Positions 1 to 8,656 of a DNA stretch of 64,000 nucleotides are shown one piece after another. The DNA lies in the NCBI RefSeq assembly GCF_963675975.1, contig NZ_OY780939.1, positions 1,302,001-1,366,000 of the forward strand, written 5' to 3'. Both the position numbers and the translations under genes were made by a program. A model generated the notes under the pieces. The model was not told the origin of the DNA. It saw only the letters and a list, made by a program, of their open reading frames with translations, and made no database searches. Origin of the DNA: Halarcobacter sp. (GTDB lineage: Bacteria; Campylobacterota; Campylobacteria; Campylobacterales; Arcobacteraceae). Position 1 is the first letter of the stretch; each line of letters begins with the position of its first letter.

Positions 1-1
1 T

Positions 2-820
2 GGATATGAAAAAAAAGATATTGGATATTTAGGGAAAAGTAAAAATAAACTAAATGGACAAATTGATGTAGCAACTATGCAAAGTTTAAAAAATACACCA
101 GATGTAATCAACAACTATTCTTTTGTTATAGTTGACGAGTGTCACCATATCCCAGCAGTTACTTTTGAACAAATCGTTAAAAACTTTTTTGGAAGATATA
201 TTTTAGGCCTTAGTGCAACTCCAAATAGAAAAGATGGTTTAGAGCCAATACTTTTCCAACAATTAGGAAACTTAGCCTATGAATATAAAAATAAAAAAAC
301 TGTTAAAAATCATTTAAAGGTTATAAAAACAGAGTTTACAAGTACTTGTGATACTTATGCAGAATTGATAAATGAAATATCAAGGGATGAAAATAGAAAC
401 AATCTTATTATAGAACAAATTGTTTCAAATAAAGAAAGAAAAATTTTACTTTTAACTGATAGAATAGAGCATATAAATATTTTAGAAGAGAAACTTCTTA
501 ATATGGATTTTGATTTTGTTTCAATCCATGGAAGTCTTAGTAAAAAAGAACAAGAAGAAAAGATGCAGTTAGTAGAAGAGAAAAATCTTATATTAGCTAC
601 TACTTCATATTTTGGAGAGGGGATAGATTTTCCCCATTTAAATACAATTATTTTTGCAACCCCAATCTCATATTTTGGAAGATTGGTTCAATATTTAGGT
701 AGAATTGGAAGAGGCAATCAAGAGTGTTTAGCTATTGATTTATTAGATTATAAAAATGCAATGCTTAATTCAGCATATAAAAAACGTATCCCTGGATATA
801 AGCAAATGCACTATATTTAG
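2..820 (+). CDS. DEAD/DEAH-box helicase, C-terminal part (5' end outside window)
   Basis: This is an SF2 helicase fragment; the reading frame is open from base 2, so the start and Walker A motif lie upstream of the window. Motif II reads DECHH, motif III is SATPNRKDG, and the second RecA-like domain has HGSLSKKE and the motif VI region QYLGRIGRG. The layout resembles ATP-dependent helicases of the type III restriction/UvrB-like group. The substrate (DNA or RNA) cannot be told from this part. The stop is followed 14 bp later by the antiporter gene on the same strand. Confidence 0.85.
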   Translation, partial: GYEKKDIGYLGKSKNKLNGQIDVATMQSLKNTPDVINNYSFVIVDECHHIPAVTFEQIVKNFFGRYILGLSATPNRKDGLEPILFQQLGNLAYEYKNKKTVKNHLKVIKTEFTSTCDTYAELINEISRDENRNNLIIEQIVSNKERKILLLTDRIEHINILEEKLLNMDFDFVSIHGSLSKKEQEEKMQLVEEKNLILATTSYFGEGIDFPHLNTIIFATPISYFGRLVQYLGRIGRGNQECLAIDLLDYKNAMLNSAYKKRIPGYKQMHYI

Positions 821-834
821 ATTAGAGGAAAAAG

Positions 835-2475
835 ATGTTAGGGATTATAGTTTGGACACTATTTATTGCAATAATTGTAAATATAATATTAAAAAAAGTT
901 CATTTGCCAACAATCATTGGATATATTGTTACAGGTACAATTATCGCTTATGTATTTGATTTACATAATGCTGTTAACAATCATGATTTGAAAGAGATTG
1001 CAGAGTTTGGTGTTGTATTTCTAATGTTTACCATTGGTTTAGAGTTTTCAATTGAACATTTAAAAAAGATGAAAAAAGAGGTGTTTTTCACAGGAAGTTT
1101 ACAAATACTTGTAACAACCTCTTTTGTTGTATTTTTATGTATGGTTGTTTTAGGTTTTGATTTTAAAACATCACTTGTAATAGGTGCCGCTTTATCTTTA
1201 TCTTCTACAGCAATTGTATTAAAAACATATAATGAAACAAATGAGATTAAAAAAAGACATGGACAAAGGGTTTTAGGTATTTTAATTATGCAAGATATTG
1301 CAGTGATTCCTATTTTACTTATGATGTCATTTTTTACATCTGGAGATGACCAAGATGTAGTAAGACTTATTTTTAATACTACTGTTGCTGCATTTATATT
1401 AATAGCACTATTATATGTGGTTGGGAAATATCTTCTTGAACCATTTTTCGAGCATGTTACAAAAGCTGAATCTGATGAGCTTTTTGTAGCATCTGTATTA
1501 CTTATTGCCATAGGAGCTTCATATTTGGCTCACCATTTTGGATTTACCTATTCATTGGGAGCTTTTGTTGCAGGTATGATGATTAGTGAAACAAAATTTA
1601 AACATCAAGTTGAAGCTGACCTCACACCTTTTAGAAATCTTCTTTTAGGGGTTTTCTTTATAACAGTTGGGATGCAGATTAATTTTTCAGTTATTGCAGA
1701 CAATATCTTAATTATATTAATATTGCTTCCTGTTTTATTGTTGTTAAAATATGCAATTATTTATCTTATAGTTAGAATTGATGATACTAAAAGGGTAGCT
1801 TTTAAAACTGCTTTATCTTTAGTTCAAATTGGAGAATTCTCTTTAGCAATTTTAGAATTAGCAAGAAGTTCAAGTTTACTAGACCCTACATATTCACAAA
1901 TACTAATAGTAACTATAGTAATCTCTATGATATTAACTCCAATAGTTTTAAAAAATATGTCAGGTTTAGCATCAAAATTGGTGCCAGATGATACTCTAAC
2001 TATTACAAATACATACAATATAGATAAAGATACAAAAGGGCATATTGTTGTTATTGGTTATGGACATTTAGGACAAGAGATAGCAAGTAATTTAAGACTA
2101 GATGGTCATGAATATGTAATTGTAGAACACAATCTTAAATATTTTGAGATGGGATATTTAGATGATGAACCAATTATATTTGGGAATGCTGCACATAAAC
2201 ATATCTTAGAGTCTGTAAATATAAAACAAGCTTGTGCTGTAATTGTAGCAATTGACAATCCTGAAAAAGTACATTTAGTTTGTGAAGTAATAAATGATTT
2301 AACTCAAAGTACAAAAACAATTGTAAAAGTTACAAGATTTAGTGAGAAAAAAGAGCTTGAGAACTTACATTTAGAACATATAATTGTTGAAGATGATATT
2401 GTAGCAAGAGCTCTTGTTGAAGAAACAAAAGAGTGTAAATTAGATCTGATTGAAGAACAAATAATTAAAAGATAG
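835..2475 (+). CDS. Kef-type monovalent cation:proton antiporter with TrkA-N domain (CPA2 family)
   Basis: An inner-membrane CPA2 antiporter of 546 residues, probably exchanging K+ (or Na+) for H+. The first ~385 residues are 11-13 hydrophobic segments with the family's LSSTAIVLK and FGFTYSLGAFVAGMMIS regions. After a linker, residues ~405-525 form a Rossmann TrkA-N (RCK) domain with GYGHLG, which in this family binds NAD(H) or nucleotides and gates transport. The ATG at 835 follows an AGAGGAAAA ribosome site. The DUF302 gene starts 9 bp downstream, so the two are probably cotranscribed. Ion specificity is not readable. Confidence 0.9.
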   Translation: MLGIIVWTLFIAIIVNIILKKVHLPTIIGYIVTGTIIAYVFDLHNAVNNHDLKEIAEFGVVFLMFTIGLEFSIEHLKKMKKEVFFTGSLQILVTTSFVVFLCMVVLGFDFKTSLVIGAALSLSSTAIVLKTYNETNEIKKRHGQRVLGILIMQDIAVIPILLMMSFFTSGDDQDVVRLIFNTTVAAFILIALLYVVGKYLLEPFFEHVTKAESDELFVASVLLIAIGASYLAHHFGFTYSLGAFVAGMMISETKFKHQVEADLTPFRNLLLGVFFITVGMQINFSVIADNILIILILLPVLLLLKYAIIYLIVRIDDTKRVAFKTALSLVQIGEFSLAILELARSSSLLDPTYSQILIVTIVISMILTPIVLKNMSGLASKLVPDDTLTITNTYNIDKDTKGHIVVIGYGHLGQEIASNLRLDGHEYVIVEHNLKYFEMGYLDDEPIIFGNAAHKHILESVNIKQACAVIVAIDNPEKVHLVCEVINDLTQSTKTIVKVTRFSEKKELENLHLEHIIVEDDIVARALVEETKECKLDLIEEQIIKR

Positions 2476-2483
2476 GAGAATGT

Positions 2484-2861
2484 ATGCATTATATTGAGCA
2501 ATCAAATAAAAGTGTAGATGAGGTTGTAAATGCTATTAAAGAGAAAGCCCCAAGTTATAAATTTGGAGTTTTACATGTTCATGAGATTGATAACACTTTA
2601 AAATCAAAGGGTTTAGAGTTTACTAAAGAGTGTAAAGTTTTAGATGTTTGCAACCCTGGCTTTGCTAAAAAACTTTTGGATGAGGATATGAGTTTTTCAG
2701 TAATTCTACCTTGTAAAATTGCTGTTTATTCACAAGATGGGGATACAATTATTGGTATGAATTCAATTGTTCAATTAATAGATGATGTTAATCCAGATAT
2801 GATTGAAACAGCTCAAGAGATTCAAGATATTTTACTAAAATTAATAAGTGATGTTAAATAG
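2484..2861 (+). CDS. DUF302-domain protein
   Basis: A 125-residue soluble protein with no signal peptide. The pattern (N-terminal amphipathic helix, YKFGVLHVHEIDNTLKSKG, the VCNPGFAKKLL segment, then PCKIAVYSQDG) fits DUF302, a small alpha/beta fold of unknown function found in many bacteria. The ATG is preceded by AGGAGA. It sits 9 bp behind the antiporter gene and converges with the OlsF-like gene. No biochemical function can be assigned. Confidence 0.8.
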   Translation: MHYIEQSNKSVDEVVNAIKEKAPSYKFGVLHVHEIDNTLKSKGLEFTKECKVLDVCNPGFAKKLLDEDMSFSVILPCKIAVYSQDGDTIIGMNSIVQLIDDVNPDMIETAQEIQDILLKLISDVK

Positions 2862-2884
2862 ATAAAGAGTTAATCTTTATCTAT
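2858..2884. terminator. Shared hairpin between convergent genes
   Basis: A perfect 11-bp inverted repeat (ATAGATAAAGA / TCTTTATCTAT, loop GTTAA). It contains the stop codons of both converging genes: TAG of the DUF302 gene at 2859-2861 and TAA of the OlsF-like gene (complement of 2870-2872) in the loop. A TTTTT run follows at 2888 on the + strand. Bidirectional terminator by position and structure. Confidence 0.6.
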
Positions 2885-4582
2885 ATATCTTTTTCTAGCA
2901 CTATTTTTTATTTTTTCAACTTCGACTAAAATAAATCCATCAACACAATTTGAAAAATCTGGGTCAACATTAAAAGCTAGAAACTTAACTCCACCATCTT
3001 CGCAAATATCCGAGTATTGTTTAAATAGAGTTGGTACAGTAACTCCCATACTATTTAGAGTAGATTTTAAAGTTTTAAAATCTTTCTTTTTATCATCAAG
3101 TGTAAACACATCTTTTAAATCTTGAATATGACAAGAGTATTGATATGGTAATTTTGCCTCAATAAGTATTTCTTTACTTGAAAAATAGTGACTATAATGA
3201 AATATCATCATATCCTTAGCAAGTGAAGGAAATGTTCCAGATATAGAAACAGGACCAAACATATATTTGATATGAGGATGGGTTTTTAAATATGCACCAA
3301 TTCCATACCATAAATAATCTAAGGCTCTAGTCCCCCAATATTTTGGTTGAACAAAACTTCGACCTAATTCTATAGAATCTTCTAAATATGGATTAAAGTT
3401 TTGATTGTATTTAAATAGAGTATTTGAATAAAACCCTTTTTTCCCAATATTACCATTTATAAAGTTTCCATTTCCAATTCTATATGAGCCTACTATCTCT
3501 AAATCATTCTCATCCCAAAGTACAATATGTTGGTAGTAAATATCATATTTATCAGTATCTCTTTTTTGATTTATACCTTCACCAACTTTCCTAAAACTTA
3601 ATTCTCTTAGCCTTCCTAACTCTTTTAATACCACAGAATCATCTTCATAATCATAAAGATATATTTTTTTACCATCTGCAGTTTCCCCTAAAAGTTTAGA
3701 TTTTTTTAATTCTTTTAAAATATCATTTTTCTTTTGTGGATGAGCAATTGCTTTTTGGGTTACAAAATAAGACTTTTTACCTTTTTTCAAAGCATATACA
3801 TGTTTTTTGTAAAGGCTTACAATAACCTTTTTATCTAAACCTCGTGGTTTGATATTTTCATTTGGAATTATTTCTCCAATTTTTATATTGATATTTGTTG
3901 ATTTTTTTCTAAACATCTCATTTGATAATAAAAGTGTAGAAAATGTTTTATTTATTAAAGACATTGTATAAAATGCTTTTGAGTTTTTTCCTCCAATAAA
4001 TATAGGTAGTATTGGAGCATTTGAATTCATTGCAAAGTTTATAAAACCTTTATTCCAAGATGGATCTTTAACACCATTTGCACTTGCACGACTAACTTCT
4101 CCTGCTGGGAAAATTATAATAGCACTTTCATCATTCAGCGCTTCATAAACCTTTTGAATATCTTTTTTAGATTGTCTCATTTTATAATTATCAATAGGGA
4201 TAAATAAAGGTTTTAAGGCATCTATCCCTACAAGAAAATCATTAGCAACAATTTTTACATCAGTTCTTACTGTACTAATAAGTTTTAAAAGGGAAAGTGC
4301 ATCTAATGCACCTAAAGGATGGTTAGCAATAATTACAACTTTCCCTGAAGCTGGTATATTTTGAATATCATTACTTGAAACTGTATAATCAAACTCAAAA
4401 TAGTCTAATACTGCATCTACAAACTCAAACCCTTTTAAATGTGAATTTTTTTCTAAAAATTCGTTTATTGAGTTTTCATGAATTACTTTTTTTGCAATCT
4501 TTATTAAGGATTTGCTTAAAAAGTTAGGTTTTTTTGCAACCTTCGGAAACTTTTTTTCAATCTCTTTTTGCACATCTATCAT
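2870..4582 (-). CDS. olsF: OlsF-like bifunctional ornithine-lipid synthase (PlsC + N-acyltransferase domains)
   Basis: A 570-residue two-domain acyltransferase. Residues ~60-270 form a PlsC/LPLAT domain with NHPLGALD (His88-X5-Asp94) and the FPAGEVSR block. Residues ~310-520 resemble the GNAT-like OlsB/hemolysin-type N-acyltransferase (ELGRSFVQPKYWG). In the OlsF family the C-terminal domain makes lyso-ornithine lipid and the N-terminal domain adds the second acyl chain, giving a phosphorus-free membrane lipid. Its own Pho-box promoter lies just upstream and the neighbours are phosphate-scavenging genes, which fits lipid replacement under phosphate starvation. A general lysophospholipid acyltransferase is the alternative. 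The specific role is inferred; the domains are clear. Confidence 0.72.
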   Translation of the reverse strand: MIDVQKEIEKKFPKVAKKPNFLSKSLIKIAKKVIHENSINEFLEKNSHLKGFEFVDAVLDYFEFDYTVSSNDIQNIPASGKVVIIANHPLGALDALSLLKLISTVRTDVKIVANDFLVGIDALKPLFIPIDNYKMRQSKKDIQKVYEALNDESAIIIFPAGEVSRASANGVKDPSWNKGFINFAMNSNAPILPIFIGGKNSKAFYTMSLINKTFSTLLLSNEMFRKKSTNINIKIGEIIPNENIKPRGLDKKVIVSLYKKHVYALKKGKKSYFVTQKAIAHPQKKNDILKELKKSKLLGETADGKKIYLYDYEDDSVVLKELGRLRELSFRKVGEGINQKRDTDKYDIYYQHIVLWDENDLEIVGSYRIGNGNFINGNIGKKGFYSNTLFKYNQNFNPYLEDSIELGRSFVQPKYWGTRALDYLWYGIGAYLKTHPHIKYMFGPVSISGTFPSLAKDMMIFHYSHYFSSKEILIEAKLPYQYSCHIQDLKDVFTLDDKKKDFKTLKSTLNSMGVTVPTLFKQYSDICEDGGVKFLAFNVDPDFSNCVDGFILVEVEKIKNSARKRYIDKD

Positions 4583-4602
4583 ATTTTCTCCTTAAACTTG
4601 AA

Positions 4603-4635
4603 ATTTTAAGAAAAATGAATTACAAAAAAGTTACA
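4603..4635 (-). promoter_or_regulatory. Pho-box-like promoter of the OlsF-like gene
   Basis: Read on the minus strand: TGTAACT-TTTT-TGTAATT (4635-4618), a 7-4-7 direct repeat, then 9 nt and a -10 hexamer TAAAAT (4608-4603). The start codon is at 4582. The layout matches a PhoB-type site replacing a -35 box and recurs three times upstream of phosphate genes in this window. Confidence 0.72.
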
Positions 4636-4654
4636 GTTATTTATAATATAAATG

Positions 4655-6400
4655 CTATTCATATTTTACTGCTATTATTCCTGTACTAGAACCTATGTCT
4701 TTTATTTCTTTTTCTACATTCTGTACTGGTTTAACATGAGCATCTCTCCCATAAATAAAACTTTGTTCATCAACAATCACTTTATAAGCTTTATTTAGTT
4801 CTAAAGCTCTTTTTGTACTTGGATATAATAAATATGCTATATTTTCTCTCATAATCTGAACTTGGTCATTAAGTAGATTCCCTTCATTATCAAAGAATTT
4901 TTCCATAATCTCACTATTGTTTCTAAATTCATCTCCAGCTTGATTTTGTTCTAGATAAAGTGTATATTCATATCTATCATCTGGTGTTTTAGGTTCTAAT
5001 ATACCTTTTAAGCCATTCGTATCTTGTGACCAATGGTACCATCCTTTTTGAAAATGTGCATTATCAAATTTTCTTTGAAAAACAAAAGTACTATCTGTTG
5101 TTGCTCCAATACCTGAGTGGCAACCAATACAATATTGTGTTTCTTCATAGTTTTGTGGTCTTAATTCTCCATTCTCATCTTCAATAAAGCCTTGATATAC
5201 CCATCCAAGTCCTGTAAGAAGTCCCTCTTCTGTATTACCTTGGATTGTTCTAATTCTATCAGGAAAATCGTTTTTATCTTTTACTTCTGCAGAAGTGGCA
5301 TTTTCCATTTCCCAATCTCCAAGCCAAGTATATTTTTTACCATATCTAAGCTCTTTCATTCTAGAAGCCATTTTTATAGTATCATTTGTTTTATCAATAT
5401 CAATATATCTCACTGTATGCAAAAACTCTGTATCTTTAGGATATCTTCCAGGTCCTATTAAATAAGTATTTGATTCTAAAAGTGTTTTTGCCAAACCTAC
5501 ATAACTCATAGAAAAATTATAATATTTACCTGTAGTTTCATTATAAGAATATTTATTCCAATTATAAACAATTTTTGAGGCTGTGCTTAAGGTTCCATTG
5601 TTATCTAAATCAACTTGATATAAATTTTCATCAACACTATTTTCTAAATCTATATCTTTTCTTTTTATTAATGATTCAACAATTGCAAGATTTATTTTAT
5701 ATATCTCTTTGTTAAATACTCCATTTGAGTCTTGTTGAAACTCTTTTGCCAATCTTATTAGAACATCATCTGTACTACCATTTGTTGGCCAAAATGTTCC
5801 TAAAAATGGGTAATAAGCAAATGCTCTCCACCCTGTATACTCTCCATTTGGTTTTTTATCAAATCCTTCATTATCAAAATTGAAATAACAATCAGGAGTG
5901 TATCCATCCCATTTACCATTTTCATTTACATCCCAATTTGAAGGTATATTATTTAATTTATTTGCCAAAATCAAATTATTGTTAGAATCTTTATAGTTAT
6001 TTTCTCTAATATAATTTAAAATCTTTTCATCACTTATATTATTTACAGCTTGAGTTCTATCTTTAAATAGATTTGTAAATCTATTAACTTTTGTATAGTC
6101 TCCAAAATCAAGGACTTCTTGTAATTCAAAGTCGTTAATATAATTTGGTGTTTCCGAATTGATATGACATGTAAAACATGGATTATGAATATTATTGTTA
6201 TCATCCGTAGTTTTGGTATAACACTGACTTGTTACATAAGCTGCTCTATTGTTTATTGAATCTGTTGCTTTAAAATCTATATCTAAAACTTGTTTGTTAT
6301 AAGATATCCCTGATGAAGAACTACCTCCTCCACAACCAATTAGTGCAAATATTGATACTATTCCTAAAACCGACATTCCATAAAAAACTTTTTTTTCCAT
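4655..6400 (-). CDS. Dihaem cytochrome c-like lipoprotein
   Basis: A 581-residue exported lipoprotein: the signal peptide ends in a lipobox (ALIGC, Cys23), followed by a Gly/Ser linker. Two covalent haem-binding motifs are visible, CFTCH (residues 75-79) and CIGCH (424-428), about 350 residues apart. The intervening sequence, rich in Asp, Asn and aromatic residues, matches no family I can name. It should be an envelope electron carrier or a haem enzyme. It lies on the same strand between phoX and the OlsF-like gene, but a hairpin separates it from phoX and no Pho box was found upstream. Confidence 0.7.
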   Translation of the reverse strand: MEKKVFYGMSVLGIVSIFALIGCGGGSSSSGISYNKQVLDIDFKATDSINNRAAYVTSQCYTKTTDDNNNIHNPCFTCHINSETPNYINDFELQEVLDFGDYTKVNRFTNLFKDRTQAVNNISDEKILNYIRENNYKDSNNNLILANKLNNIPSNWDVNENGKWDGYTPDCYFNFDNEGFDKKPNGEYTGWRAFAYYPFLGTFWPTNGSTDDVLIRLAKEFQQDSNGVFNKEIYKINLAIVESLIKRKDIDLENSVDENLYQVDLDNNGTLSTASKIVYNWNKYSYNETTGKYYNFSMSYVGLAKTLLESNTYLIGPGRYPKDTEFLHTVRYIDIDKTNDTIKMASRMKELRYGKKYTWLGDWEMENATSAEVKDKNDFPDRIRTIQGNTEEGLLTGLGWVYQGFIEDENGELRPQNYEETQYCIGCHSGIGATTDSTFVFQRKFDNAHFQKGWYHWSQDTNGLKGILEPKTPDDRYEYTLYLEQNQAGDEFRNNSEIMEKFFDNEGNLLNDQVQIMRENIAYLLYPSTKRALELNKAYKVIVDEQSFIYGRDAHVKPVQNVEKEIKDIGSSTGIIAVKYE

Positions 6401-6418
6401 AATTAACCTTATTTTTAT

Positions 6419-6438
6419 AAATAGATTCTAATCTATTT
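6419..6438. promoter_or_regulatory. 20-bp palindrome upstream of the cytochrome lipoprotein gene
   Basis: AAATAGATT-CT-AATCTATTT is a perfect 9-bp inverted repeat with a 2-bp centre, starting 19 bp before the start codon of the dihaem lipoprotein gene. A dimeric regulator could bind it, or it may be part of an mRNA leader hairpin. No regulator can be named. Confidence 0.4.
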
Positions 6439-6454
6439 TTTAGTTCACAATCTA

Positions 6455-6484
6455 TTTATAAAAGGGAATAAACCCTTTTATAAA
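6455..6484 (-). terminator. phoX terminator hairpin
   Basis: A perfect 12-bp inverted repeat, TTTATAAAAGGG / CCCTTTTATAAA with a 6-nt loop, immediately after the phoX stop codon. It separates the phoX transcript from the downstream cytochrome gene. Confidence 0.7.
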
Positions 6485-6493
6485 TATTTAATA

Positions 6494-8437
6494 TTATCTA
6501 GCTGTGAAGTTGAATGGTCCAACAACACCAAATGATGATTCTTTATTAGTTGCAGATTCAACTAATGAATAATCAGGATCACTACTACTTGTTTCACCAA
6601 ATGGGTGTTGAGTAACAGCAGTTAAGTAACCAAATCCATTAATATCTTTATACCAATATGGAGATGTAGTTTCAGAACCATATGGAGTTGATAAAATTCT
6701 TGTCATTTTCCCATTTACAACATCATATGCCCAAATAAAGTCATTTGGATGTCTATCTGTATCCTCACCAATTACAAGTAAGTTTTCACCTTTTAAATAA
6801 GTGATATTATCAGGATGTGCAATTGAGTCAGGAGAACATTCATAAGCTTCATAATCTGAACCAGCATCATAAGAAGATGCTTCACCTCTTAATACTCCAT
6901 ACATATTTTTTACAACATATTCACTATTAATAGCATCATTTGTACTATCAACGGCAGTTTCACTTGCATCATAAATATCAAGACCATAAACTGCACCACA
7001 TTTATTTTCAGTTAATCTAATATCATTATTTCCACCAGTATCATTAGAACTTCCATCTAACATACCTTTTCTAATCTCACTCATAGCTACATAAAGTTTA
7101 TTGTGGTCAGGATTATAAGTAATACCTTCCTCTTTTCTAAACTCAGTAGTTGCACCCAACATTGCAGAGTATCTTCTAGTTTCTAAAAATGCCGCTGCTT
7201 TTTCTTGTCCAGCTTTTACAGCTAAACATTCTAATCCCCATGAAGTATTGATTCTTGTATAACCTTGTGCACAGGTATTATCATCAGCAGGATCAACAGC
7301 ATCAAAAATATCACTAAACTCTATACCTGCATCTAAAATTGACTTAATTTCAGCATCTGTGGCACTTCCCATTTTAATCCATGTCAAGTCAGCAGAACCC
7401 GCTTCTTCATCAGAAGTTTGATTCCATTTTGCTGCATATAAAGAACCAGCACTTAAATCACCAGCTGTATTAGCTATATACATATAAAAACCAACATTTG
7501 TCCCATCATCCGAAAGATATGCAGTTTTTTCATCAGGCATTACATATGCAAGCTCCCATGCAGCTCTACCCATAGAAAAGTGTTTTGTATATGTATAAGT
7601 AGGAGTTGAAGATGAAGCATTTACAGATACTTCAGGAATAAATCCATAATAATAAGGACTAGTTTTAGTATAATCCCCATTCCAGTAATATTTTAAGTTT
7701 TGATTAAAGTAATCACCCTCACCATTACCAGCATCAAAATAACCTAAATTTGCATCATAAGAAGCAGCAGTAAATGCTCTTGCATTAGGCTCATATTCTT
7801 CAGAACCTAAGTGTGTACCCCAAGGTGTAACCATACCAGCACAGTGTACCCATCCACCAAAACCAGATTTTTGACTAATATATTGCATAGAGTTATCAAC
7901 AACAGATAATGCCCCTGTTGATGGATCTTGAGATAACTCGTACCCATACATCGCTCCATTTGCACATTCAAATTGAGAAACTGCAAAGATTCTTCCATTG
8001 TTTGTTAAAATTGATGTGTGGTCTAAACCTGAACCACCAATATTTCCATTTGCTCCATCACAAATGATAAGATTTCCATCATTATCTGTAACTGTTGCAT
8101 CATTATAATCTTTTACAGCTCCAAATGTTTGACCATTATTAGTAGTTTTAGCGCTAATTAATTTTGTAAATCCAATTGCACTTGTACTACCTTGACCATT
8201 ATCATATGTAACACTATTTGTTGCAATAATTGATGATTTTTCTTCATCTGTTAAAGGAGCAGGAATCTGTGATAAAACAACTTTTTTTGCAATCCCAGAT
8301 TCTCTAACAAGAGAGTTTGAAGAAGGAGTATCAATAATTGTATTAAAAATACCATTATCATCACTACCTCCACAACCAACAAGTGCTAATGAAGCAACCA
8401 TTGAAGCTACAGCTATACTTATATATGATTTTCTCAT
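6494..8437 (-). CDS. phoX: PhoX-family (DUF839) alkaline phosphatase, lipoprotein form
   Basis: A 647-residue PhoX/DUF839 protein. Characteristic blocks are GGSGLDHTSIL, WVHCAGMVTPWGTHLGSEEY and the late segment SPDSIAHPDNITYL, which in the family help bind the iron-calcium cofactor. These enzymes release phosphate from phosphomonoesters outside the cytoplasm. The signal peptide ends in a lipobox (LALVGC) followed by GGSDD, and no twin-arginine motif is present, whereas typical PhoX is Tat-exported. A Pho-box promoter lies 74 bp upstream of the ATG and a hairpin follows the stop. Family assignment is firm; activity is inferred. Confidence 0.85.
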   Translation of the reverse strand: MRKSYISIAVASMVASLALVGCGGSDDNGIFNTIIDTPSSNSLVRESGIAKKVVLSQIPAPLTDEEKSSIIATNSVTYDNGQGSTSAIGFTKLISAKTTNNGQTFGAVKDYNDATVTDNDGNLIICDGANGNIGGSGLDHTSILTNNGRIFAVSQFECANGAMYGYELSQDPSTGALSVVDNSMQYISQKSGFGGWVHCAGMVTPWGTHLGSEEYEPNARAFTAASYDANLGYFDAGNGEGDYFNQNLKYYWNGDYTKTSPYYYGFIPEVSVNASSSTPTYTYTKHFSMGRAAWELAYVMPDEKTAYLSDDGTNVGFYMYIANTAGDLSAGSLYAAKWNQTSDEEAGSADLTWIKMGSATDAEIKSILDAGIEFSDIFDAVDPADDNTCAQGYTRINTSWGLECLAVKAGQEKAAAFLETRRYSAMLGATTEFRKEEGITYNPDHNKLYVAMSEIRKGMLDGSSNDTGGNNDIRLTENKCGAVYGLDIYDASETAVDSTNDAINSEYVVKNMYGVLRGEASSYDAGSDYEAYECSPDSIAHPDNITYLKGENLLVIGEDTDRHPNDFIWAYDVVNGKMTRILSTPYGSETTSPYWYKDINGFGYLTAVTQHPFGETSSSDPDYSLVESATNKESSFGVVGPFNFTAR

Positions 8438-8495
8438 ACTTTTATTCCTTATTTTTAGTTTAATTTTTACTCTACAATGCTATTGAGTAGACGTA

Positions 8496-8528
8496 AATAT
8501 AAAACTTTTAAATTACAATTAAGTTACA
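8496..8528 (-). promoter_or_regulatory. Pho-box-like promoter of phoX
   Basis: Minus strand: TGTAACT-TAAT-TGTAATT (8528-8511), a 9-nt gap, then -10 hexamer TATATT (8501-8496). The architecture is the same as at the OlsF-like gene. Confidence 0.75.
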
Positions 8529-8592
8529 TATTAGATTTATTAATTTAAGTACACTTTAATAATACAAACACTTTGATAGCTATATGAAATAA

Positions 8593-8625
8593 TGTTATTA
8601 ATTTGTAACTTTTACTAGTTAAGAT
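8593..8625 (+). promoter_or_regulatory. Pho-box-like promoter of the phytase-like lipoprotein gene
   Basis: TGTTATT-AATT-TGTAACT (8593-8610), a 9-nt gap, then TAAGAT (8620-8625) as -10. It lies 32 bp before the ATG at 8657 and is divergent from the phoX promoter. Confidence 0.7.
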
Positions 8626-8656
8626 TCCTGATTTTAGTAAAAAGTAAGGAATATAA

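Noticed and set aside
981-1511. 176-codon antisense frame inside the antiporter gene
   Set aside because: It is antisense to a well-conserved membrane protein; its Ser/Thr/Lys-rich composition is typical of antisense to hydrophobic coding.
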